A stretch of 64,000 bases of DNA, from the NCBI GenBank assembly GCA_015680685.1, contig MNCI01000813.1:18800-82799 (forward strand), given 5' to 3'. This DNA comes from Gnetum montanum (taxonomy: Eukaryota > Streptophyta > Gnetopsida > Gnetales > Gnetaceae). Under the pieces are notes generated by a model that saw nothing but the letters and a program-made list of their open reading frames with translations, ran no database searches and had not been told where the DNA came from. How positions within the stretch are numbered: the stretch's first letter is position 1; every line of letters begins with the position of its first letter. Of the stretch, positions 56,051 through 64,000 are shown one piece after another. Position numbers and translations under genes: made by a program.

Positions 56051-57330
56051 AAACTAAGGAGCCACTTCTATGGTTAACATGGTTGGCCATCTTCCCCATG
56101 ACTAAGTTGAAAGGAGAAGATCCAAAATATGGTGCATGGTTATCCATCCGATTAGGTTGTTGTTGTGTTAGCTAGATTATGCTCATGGAAAGGTTTAATT
56201 TATTGGATGTTGACTAGCAGTTTTTGTTTGGGCTCTTAGTTTTATAGATCATCATGGCCTAGAAGAAAAAGTCTCATAAATAATGTAAGGTCCTTCCCAC
56301 AAAATTTGGAATTTAGTTTGTTGAGGTATGTGCATGGGGTTTTAGTAGAGAACCTTGTCTCCTAGTTGAAATTTGGATTTTCTAATTTTCAAGTCATGAT
56401 GCTTTTTGTTATAAGCCTTGTGTAACTCATTAAATGATAGGGCTACTAATCAATTTTCATCTACTAGGTTGAGATTCATCAATTATTCTTTTTGGTCTAA
56501 ATGCAAGTCAAGATCAAGGTCACAAGTTGTTGAAAGTGTATAGAGTTTGGATTGAATAGGAAGTATTGGTAATTTTTTGTACATAAGCTCATAGGGAGAA
56601 TAGCTTATAGGAAGTTTCCAAGTTGACTGGTAGGCCCAAAGAGCATTATTGAGTTTTGTGTTCCAACCCTTCCTATACTTACTAATAGTTCTTGTTAGTA
56701 TCCTTTTGATTTCCCTATTAGTAACCTCAATTTGACCATTAGCTTAGGGATGGTAAGGTGTTGTGAGTCTAAGTTCAACCCCCAAGCATTTCATGAGCTT
56801 TAAAAAAGTACTGCTTGTAAAATGAGTTCCATTACTAGAAATTAATGCATGTAGCATACCAAATGTATTTACAATATTTTGTTGTACATACCAAATAGTA
56901 GTAGAGGATGTATAGTTGATGATAGCTACTGCTTCTACCCATTTTATACAATAGTCAACAACAACTATGATGTAAGCCTTTCCATTTGACATGGGTGTGA
57001 TAGGACCCATGAAGTCAATGCCCTAGATGTCAAAGGATTCTAGTGGTTGAATCCATTGTTGAGGTCCCTCCATTTGATTACTCATAACACCATCTCGTTG
57101 GCATCATTCATAAGAGTAGACATAATGATGAGCATCCTTGAAGAGTGTTGGCTAGTAGTGCCCTACCATCATTATTTTAATGATTGTGCATCTCTAAGCA
57201 TAATGTCCTCCACAAGGAATTTCATGAGCATCTTAGAGAATGCGTAGTTGATTAGCATCAAGAACATACTAATGAACCAAGCCATTAGTGCACACCTTGT
57301 AGAGGTGTTTGTTGATCTCCATGAACTACT
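56050..57330 (-). pseudogene. pol: integrase of A3
   Basis: The core at 56744-57010 reads MGPITPMSNGKAYIIVVVD, YCIKWVEAVAIINYTSS and LISSNGTHFTSSTF, then TTPYHP, a stop and ANGQIEVTNREIKRIL. The second catalytic Asp appears as Ser (SSNGT), while the Glu is kept. The tail has WNTKLNNALWAYQSTWKLP, SYSPYELMYKKL and a WEGPYIIYETFF stretch. It is collinear with A2 integrase and equally Athila-like. Confidence 0.8.
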
Positions 57331-57539
57331 TGGTTAAGAAACTATTATTTTTTCCAGTGGTCCAACCCCTATTGCATCTCCTAACTAAGAAGCTAGGTGA
57401 GAATTCCATCATACCATTTTGCCTCATTGGGCATTCATTCAGTTATAGCCCGAACAAAGAGAAGTTCATCAAGAAACATGTTAGATAATGGACTTTCTTC
57501 TTCTTGGTCATCCCATCACAACTAAGACAAGTGATTAAT

Positions 57540-58860
57540 GACCACATTCTTAGTGCTCTTTTAATCTACCATCATAAGATCAAATTATTGCAAGATCACA
57601 AGCCATTGTATAACATAGGGGCTCACTATTGGCTTGTTCATCAGGAAGCAGATGGCATTGTATTCCATGTGCACAAACACCTTGTACCCAAGCATGTAAT
57701 GCCTAAATTTCTCTACAGCAAATACCACCACCATTAATTCTTTCTTTCTAGGGGTGTAGTTTAGTTGTGCACCCACAATACTTTAACTATTTCAATTGAT
57801 GTAGTATGGCCATTTCTTCTCATCTAACTACATTAGCACCAATCCCAAGGCCTAATTTGATGCATCTGTCATGACATGAAATGGCCTAGACTAGTCAAGT
57901 GCTTATAGGATTGGAGTTTCTACAAGCTTCTCTTTGAGTTTTTAGAATGCTTTCTCACATTTTATGGTCCAGACAAAGGGAGCCTCTTTCTTTGTTAACT
58001 CCACCAATGGATTTGTGGTCTTAGAGAAATTCTCTATGAATTGATGATAGTAGCCAGTATGTCCAAGGAATGACCAAACATATTTAACTGATTCTGGTTG
58101 GTGGGTTATTCCTTGGATAACCTTTATTTTCTCAAGGTCCACCTCAATTTCTGCTTGCAATATTATGTGCCCCAATACAATGCCCTCCTAGACCATGAGG
58201 TGACTTTTTTGCTAATTAAGCTAGAAGTTAGTTTCAACACATCATTTCAACACTTTCTCAAGGTGGTCTAAGGCTTTCTCAAATGTACCTTCATAGGTGG
58301 AGAAGCCATCCATAAAGACTTTCACACCACTATGGATCTACTGTTGAAAAATGCTCAGGACTAGGCACTAAAATGTGGTAGGTGCATTGCATAGATCAAA
58401 TGACATCTTTTGATATGCAAAAGTCTCCAAAGGTCTCATGAATTTAGTCTTTGCCTAGTCTTCTAGTGCAATTTGAATATGGTTATAGCCACTATAACCA
58501 TCTAGGAAACTATAGTAGCAATGCCTAGATATTGTGTCAAGCACCTGGTTTACAAATGGAAATGGAATATGATCCTTGAATGTTGCCATATTTAGCAATT
58601 TAAAATCGATGTAGACCTACTAGTTTCCACCTTTCTTTGGCACAATCACAAGTAGGCTAACCCACTTGCTATCCACAATGGGATAAATGAACCCTACATT
58701 AAGGAGTTGCTCAATTTCCTCCTTGATGATTTGCTTCAATTTAGGGTTCAACTACCTCTCTAGCTATCATTTTGGCTTTATTGCTAGGTCAATGTAGATG
58801 TGATGCTGGCATATCCTAGGAATAATCCCTATGAGTTCAAGATATGACCAACTAAAAGCT
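57540..58860 (-). pseudogene. pol: RT and RNase H of A3
   Basis: RT motifs include SFLDGYSGYNHIQIALED, a LCNAPTTF box and the catalytic FMDGFSTYEGTFEKALDHLE (about 58305), where the second Asp is Gly. The connection region (57942-58175) has LGHIILQAEIEVDLEKIKVI and FLGHTGYYHQFIENFSK. RNase H (57585-57776) has GAQLNYTPRKKELMVVVFAV and KFRHYMLGYKVFVHM. Several stops and frame changes are present. Confidence 0.8.
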
Positions 58861-59199
58861 ATTGATAATATTTCAACTAGTTTCAACATCATCCTTTTCT
58901 ATTCTAGAGCAAGTTTTGCATTGATTATATTGGCTTCCCATTCTTCAAAAATACATATTTCATTCTAGCCAGTAAAATTTTTAGCTCAAGGGTCTCTTAT
59001 TTGAATTTTTTAAGAATTTCCAACTCTCCCTAGTGAGTATCATTGTTTTTTTCATTATAGAGTTTGTGATGAACTTTCAAGTTCATCCATGCTCGTGACA
59101 TGTACATATGCCAAGCTCTTAGTTAATTCCATGCAAAGTGTGCTACTTTTAGAATGAGTGGTCAAACATTGGGTGCCCTCCTATTTTATGGCTATTGCA

Positions 59200-59700
59200 T
59201 ATAGACACCTTTGAATTTCTACTTTTGGTGCACACTATTTGCATATAGAGATAGATGCTTGGTTTATGCCCCAAGGTTTCTACGCATAATTACACCAGGT
59301 ATCATTGTACGTGATGCATGGAACTCTCTTCTTCTAAATTTTTTTGAATGAATTTTCTTTAAATATTTCTAGGGAAAGATCTTAGATGCACATTCTTGCA
59401 TTGATGATGCTTAGCCATACCCTTTCCATGATGATTTGGAAATCCCCTTTGCAATTCTCCACTTTGATTACTAGGAAATCGATAGGATAAGAACACCCAT
59501 AAACAATGGTCACAATGTCCTCTACTAGTCCCAATGAAATAGTGATTGACTGGTCTACCATTTCTAATCTTATTTTGCTCTTCTTAAGAGGTGGCAAGTT
59601 CCAAGTAGTGTACATCTCATGAGAAATTAGATTAACAGTAAAACCTTAATCAAGAAGAGCCTTCCACAGTTCATTTCTAGCAATCTACAAATAAATTAGA
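59200..59700 (-). pseudogene. pol: aspartic protease of A3
   Basis: The frame at 59382-59615 contains YTTWNLPPLKKSKIRLEM, SLGLVEDIVTIVYGCSY and DFLVIKVENCKGDFQIIMER. This matches the C-terminal two-thirds of A2 protease. The active-site triplet just upstream (about 59640) is broken: the sequence reads into a stop where A2 keeps Asp-Ser-Gly. Confidence 0.7.
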
Positions 59701-62030
59701 GAACTTTTAGGATCAACTAATTTCCTAAGAAGGTTGCCTACATGGATTTAGTTAGATATAGTATGAGTGAACATTACAGTATGGATCCTAGGCAGAGTTT
59801 GGTTTGAAGGAGACTTGAAGGTATTAGGTATAGAGAAAGATGCAGGAGCAGGGTTGTCAATTGTGGGTATATGTGAGGATTTAGGCAGACTATAGGGTTG
59901 AAAGAAAGGTATTTTTTTGGATAAGGTATTTGGCCCCTTTGATTGATAATTTAGTTGTAGATTGATAGCCCTCATAGCATTGTGTTGTTGTGGGTAGGCT
60001 GGTAGTTCACCCTGCATAGGTGAAGTAAGCGATAGTTGTGCAACTGGAGGAGGAATATGTGCAAGAACAAGAGGAGCATAAGGGTAAGTGGTGGTATCCC
60101 TTATTTCATGTGGAGAATGAGCTTGATAATAATCTGATAGTTGGTAGTGAGGTAGAAATTGGAAATGTGACTAGAAGAGTCACATTGAGACATGGTTTGC
60201 TAAATGTAGTAACCATATGGATTAGGTTGTCGGTAAGGGTATTGTTTCCTTGGTGGTGCCAGCACCCATGATTAGGGTTGCTACCACTATTGATATTATT
60301 CATATGGATGAAATGGAGCTCCACTTGGATAATATGTCTCTTACTAGTGGAACTTCCTAAGATTACCTTCAGGATAAGGTAACCTTCTAGATGTTTTCAT
60401 TTTTGTAAGTTGTGGATGTAAGGTGTATACCCCAAACTCCTATATATGTGACACAATAAGGCAAAATCCCTTAGGATGAACATACTATTAGACATCACAC
60501 CCATAATCATCATTTGATTCACTATCTACAACCTCTTCTATTGTAGCAGTCTTGCACTTACCTTTGTGATATACACAGTCAGCTTCCTTGGAACTCTTGA
60601 GCTCATGGTTACTGCCTTGTTCTTTGGACTCCTCAGCAATTTTGAGGATACCTTGGAATTTTTTGTCTATGGAGTCCCCTAATTAATCAACCTTGGCCAT
60701 AATTTTAGATTAAAAGTTTTGGAGTGGCAAGGTTTTCTTATTCACCCCCTCATCAAATACAAACTTGTCCTGACTATCGTGGAATCAAACCTACTTCTTG
60801 CAAATGGAAGGATCACAATTATACTCTTCTACACTTTCTCTTTTTCTTAGTTCTTCTNGAATGGAAGGATCACAATTATACTCTTCTACACTTTCTCTTT
60901 TTCTTAGTTCTTCTTTATCTTTGGCAACCTACTCTACTAATATTTGTATCTGATGGGAATTTAGTTCTTACAGTCATCCCTAGGCATAGACACCAAGGAT
61001 TCCCATTGCTACTAACTGAAGCTGATCTACTATGTGGTGAAGTTGATCTAGTTGAGAATAACCATGGCTTGGATATTTGTGCATTAAGGCATAGTATCAT
61101 CCAATGACAGCATCCATGGATTCAGGTCTTTATTATTTTCATTCTTAAATTTTCTTCCTTAAGTTGGACACCCTAGAGTACATTTGATATTTAGCATTGA
61201 ACAATTCCAACATGGTACTCCACTATCTAATAGATTCTGCTTCTAAGGATCAGTACTAGTTTTTTACTTCTTTCAGCAGTGTCTTGGGGAACAACTTCAA
61301 TTTCTACCATTTGTTCTCTATGTTGTACAAGACACATGCACCTTGGAAATCTTGAAGATGATTCTGTAGATCAAAGTTATATCCTCCTTCAAATTGGGGA
61401 ATATTGTTCATATCTAACCATTTGATCCAGCTATCCTTCACATGTCTTCTTGGAATTCTCACTACCTCTACAATGTTAAGCATACTTTAGGTAGTAAGTA
61501 GAGGCTCATCGAGGCCTTGATCATGGGGACTATGATGCCCTCTACTACCCTTCATTCATGGTGATGTGCCTCTCTTGAACATCTATGACCTTAATCTTTC
61601 CCTTCCTAACAATCCATTCAATCATTTTGGTCATTTTAGTCCCATTAGTTATTTTATGCATGTCGGTCACCTCCATCATGGTCTCACCTTCTATGATCAT
61701 GTTTAGAGCTAGAATAATAAGAAGATGACAAAGGGAAAGAGGAAGGAGAACCAACATTATCATAATGCCTGCTTGCACCTCTTTAGTAGTTGCAACCATG
61801 ATCACAATCTTGCTTCTTATCTGCATCCCTATCTTGACTTGCCCTTGTGAATTTGTCTTTGTTATTGGATCCCTTGTTACTAGAACTAGGATTGTGACTT
61901 GTTGGGTGCAAGTTCTAATTTTTACCTTCATCACTGAAGTCAAAGAGAGAAGTTTCATTGACTGGAAAACCCCTAAAGAAGGGTTCCCCACTAGCTTATT
62001 TGTGCAATAGGAATGGAGAATCATTAAGTT
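59700..62030 (-). pseudogene. gag: gag of A3
   Basis: The core at about 61050-61420 reads GGYNFDLQNHLQDFQGACVL, KLKLFPKTLLKEVKN, LFNAKYQMYSRVSNLRKKI and MHKYPSHGYSQLDQLHHIVD. The zinc-knuckle-like YVHPKGFCLIVSH (about 60470) has lost its Cys pair. A Pro-rich tail lies at 59750-60020. The N-terminal part (61545-62024) is open but frame-shifted. A 55-bp duplication with an N at 60803-60914 disrupts the frame. Confidence 0.7.
60803..60914. other. exact 55-bp tandem duplication around an N
   Basis: 60803-60857 and 60860-60914 are identical, separated by N (60858) and G. This is the signature of two contig ends that overlap but were not merged. Confidence 0.85.
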
Positions 62031-62526
62031 ATTTTCCCCTTCAATAATTCATAGCACTACTCTAGCTGCTAATCCCACAGATGTGCTTCAATGGGATGAT
62101 AATCCCTAGCATCAGTCTCTTCCATAATATAATCCCTATGGAAATCTTGAAGACCACACCATGTAAGCATTTGGTAGAGCATTATAGGAATAGCTCAATT
62201 GGGTGGCAACACAATGTTACATTTCATGTCACATCACCACAGCTATTCATCCTAGTGTAAGATAAAAGTGATGTTTGGTACATACTCATCAATATAAGTA
62301 TAGAAAATTTGATATTGTTGAGGAATGGGCTAATAAGCTTTATCAGACATAGGTGGAGAAGTGCTCCTATGAGAAGAAGATAGTCTTAGTTAGAAAAATA
62401 AAAATCATAGTGTGCTTCTAACAATTTTTTATAGTAATGATAAAATAGGATATGACTCTATGGTTCATTCCAATGATTTAAATACTTTTCACTAGGTCCT
62501 AGATAGCACACAAAACAACAAAAATA
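62031..62526 (-). other. leader of A3
   Basis: Untranslated sequence between PBS and gag. No motif is recognised. Confidence 0.6.
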
Positions 62527-62544
62527 TCCCTGTTAACAGTGCCA
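62527..62544 (-). other. primer-binding site, tRNA-Asp type (A3)
   Basis: The minus strand reads TGGCACTGTTAACAGGGA, 13 of 18 against the tRNA-Asp complement. All three CpG sites have changed, plus two further bases. It lies one base inside the LTR. Confidence 0.8.
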
Positions 62545-62545
62545 A

Positions 62546-63357
62546 TGATGAGTGGTGAGGTACCCCCTATGCCGAACCATATGAATCAATAAGGCATTAC
62601 ATGTGATTAGATCAAATTCGGTGGACCTATAGTTATCTAATGTACTAGCTCTTCTAGGAAGTGCAATGGATGTTGAGAATATTCATTGTCTTCCCAACTA
62701 CACTTATGAGGCTTAAGGGTATGATTTAAGTGTAATTGAGGTATATGATTTTTTTTATTGTTTTATATTTTATAGATGTGATCACCTACAACAACATTGA
62801 AGAGTGGAGTAACTTAAAATCTAACCTGCTTACTACCTATCTAGCCTAACACAAGTAACCACCCCACTTTCCTAGACACATCCTAAACACATATAGCATT
62901 GCTAGGCTACCAAATGTTAAGCGTTGATTGGTTACCAAGTACTATATGAATGCTTGAAGTGGTCATGCTTGTGTTCATTAACTATTGCAAATAAATTGCC
63001 TAATTAAAATGTATTTAAGTAGAAAGCTTGAATGTAAAGTGCATTAAAAGAAATAGAAATCTATTCTCAGTGTTTCAAGGATTGTCAAAAGAGTTCATTT
63101 TATTACCATCACACTGCTGCACTTAGGTATATCAATGCTTGAACAAAGAACTATACACACTTAGAATCCTTTTGTAGGCACTCAGAAAATATTCTAACTC
63201 TAAAAGGAAAAAATGACAAAAGCTCTACTACTCTAAATAGAAAATGACAAAAATTGATGTAAAAACTAGAGCCCATGCATAGTATTTCTAGACTCAAGGT
63301 ATATACCTTGATGTCATGTACGTGACATCATAGTGGACAACATAAATGTATTCATTA
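62546..63357 (-). repeat. 5' LTR of A3
   Basis: This 812-bp LTR starts TGATGAG. Its minus-strand TATA box has become CTAGAAATACT (63280-63290), while the 3' LTR keeps CTATAAATACC. The outer end TTCATTA has one change from TTCATCA. Confidence 0.9.
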
Positions 63358-63362
63358 GGTGC
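63358..63362 (+). repeat. right target-site duplication of A3
   Basis: GGTGC here against TGTGC at 53175-53179. Confidence 0.65.
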
Positions 63363-63400
63363 CATCTAAAATTTCCAAAATCCAAGCAATAATAAAACTA

Positions 63401-63413
63401 GGCTCTGATACCA
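63401..63413 (-). other. primer-binding site, initiator tRNA-Met type (D4)
   Basis: The minus strand reads TGGTATCAGAGCC, a perfect 13-base complement to the 3' end of plant initiator tRNA-Met. It lies seven bases inside the D4 5' LTR and 44 bases from the A3 insertion. Confidence 0.9.
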
Positions 63414-63420
63414 ATAACAC

Positions 63421-63890
63421 TAGAGTAGGTTTACTCCACAATTAAATCACCTTCAATGTACTAAATCTAGATATTCTACAAAGATGAAATTAATTTCTAG
63501 AAAATAAGAAAAATAGATATCTTTAGTTAATTTCTCAAAAGATTACATGAGGGTTCACACAACCCACAAGAATCCAAAAACATATCACACACAAACAATA
63601 TTGTAAAGCATGAGGCTCTACAACCACACAATGCTTGTTCTCAATGTAAGACCCAATCAATAGAAATCTCTCCCATAGCCTAGGATTGAGATCTCAACTC
63701 AAAAGTGAGATACAAGAGAATAGAACACATAGATCAACACATCACAAGCTAATCTTGGAGCTACAATTACCAATTTCCCTCATCTAATGTGCTCACCCAC
63801 TCTCTCTTACACAACTCTCCTTGCATACTAACTCTCCTCTTTTTGTCTTATGGATGAATGCATACATAATTAAAGAGATCCAACATCCTA
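63421..63890 (-). repeat. 5' LTR of D4, visible part
   Basis: It aligns with 47547-48020 of the 3' LTR with scattered substitutions. The match stops at about 63885-63893, after GAGATCCAA. Confidence 0.8.
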
Positions 63891-64000
63891 TGTGTTGGCA
63901 CATTTTAGGCCATTTCATGGAATAGGAGTTTCAGTCTATTTTAAAAAGAAATAGAAGGAGAATAAAAAATATATGCCTAAATTTACTAAAGATTCATACA
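63891..64000. other. sequence replacing the rest of the D4 5' LTR
   Basis: The expected continuation of the D4 LTR (48020-48491) is absent. The new sequence begins ATGTGTTGGCACATTTTAGG. It may be the end of another insertion entering the LTR, but only 110 bases are visible. Confidence 0.4.

Larger units (their letters stand above)
53180..63357 (-). mobile_element. complete decayed Athila-like element A3
   Basis: This 10.2-kb element has LTRs at 53180-54024 and 62546-63357, a tRNA-Asp PBS, a PPT, gag and PR-RT-RNaseH-INT. It is inserted in the leader of D4. It is collinear with A2 except that the ~2.9-kb sORF region is absent, which accounts for most of the 2.6-kb length difference. LTRs differ at roughly one base in eight over the first 120 bp by eye. 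All frames are broken. Confidence 0.9.
47547..64000 (-). mobile_element. chromovirus-type element D4, split by A3
   Basis: The 3' LTR (47547-48491), PPT, integrase, RNase H, RT, protease and gag run to 53179. A3 then intervenes (53180-63357). The leader, PBS (63401-63413) and 5' LTR (from 63421) follow. Without A3 the internal region is about 4.8 kb. The integrase C-terminal GPF-type motif without a chromodomain and the iMet PBS suggest a CRM- or Reina-like chromovirus. The right end lies outside or is broken near 63890. Confidence 0.85.

Noticed and set aside
60724-61107. 127-codon plus-strand frame with a repeated segment
   Set aside because: It is antisense to A3 gag, and its internal repeat comes from the 55-bp duplication around an N.
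61545-62024. 159-codon minus-strand frame as a novel protein
   Set aside because: It lies in the gag N-terminal position of A3. Its Met/Ile/Thr-rich composition suggests a shifted frame of decayed gag.
1-64000. Host protein-coding genes, tRNA or rRNA genes
   Set aside because: Reading both strands gave only retroelement domains. tRNA-like matches are short primer-binding sites at LTR edges.

Overview
This window looks like a stretch of plant nuclear heterochromatin. It is AT-rich and carries layers of old, mutually nested LTR retrotransposons of the Ty3/gypsy superfamily. I found no host gene, rRNA, tRNA or CRISPR array. A seed plant is indicated by primer-binding sites complementary to plant tRNA-Asp and initiator tRNA-Met, by an element with two RNase H domains (a plant Tat-lineage trait), and by Athila-like and chromovirus-like families. 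The depth of decay and nesting suggests a very large genome that removes old elements slowly (a gymnosperm or a giant-genome angiosperm). The sequence does not settle which.

Layout. 1-3273: the end of an Athila-like LTR (+) abutting the gag and 5' LTR of a second Athila-like element, A0 (-). 3500-5655: a chromovirus-like pol remnant B (-), whose RT core is replaced by an N-bounded inverted patch. 5822-8640: non-coding, with one LTR-promoter-like site. 8640-12160: Tat-lineage pol C1 (-) with RT, RNase H, a second RNase H and integrase. 12800-15760: a degenerate ~190-bp tandem array. 17102-29848: a complete, decayed Athila-like element A2 (-) with both LTRs, PBS, PPT, gag, PR-RT-RNaseH-INT and a ~950-codon extra ORF. 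30580-31140: an ~85-bp tandem array. 33418-35875: Tat-like gag-protease C5 (+). 36880-40131: an antisense extra ORF. 41990-43270: a second gag-protease remnant C6 (-). 43560-47546: an Athila-like fragment carrying the extra ORF. 47547-64000: chromovirus D4 (-), split by the complete Athila-like element A3 (53180-63357).

How the parts relate. The right third shows a clear order of events. An A-family element was first truncated or split by D4, and D4 was then entered by A3 next to its own PBS. A3 has a 5-bp target duplication matching at 4 of 5 positions. A0, A2 and A3 share LTR type, tRNA-Asp PBS, PPT and gag-pol organisation, so they form one family. A2 and the 43.6-47.5 kb fragment carry the sense extra ORF and A3 lacks it. 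The Tat-like remnants (C1, C5, C6) share a ~29-bp minisatellite that follows the coding strand of the nearest element. All coding sequences are broken, mostly by stops that C-to-T or G-to-A changes explain, so nothing here is expected to move autonomously. Two sites marked by single Ns are probable assembly errors. All domain calls come from reading translations by eye. No database search was run.
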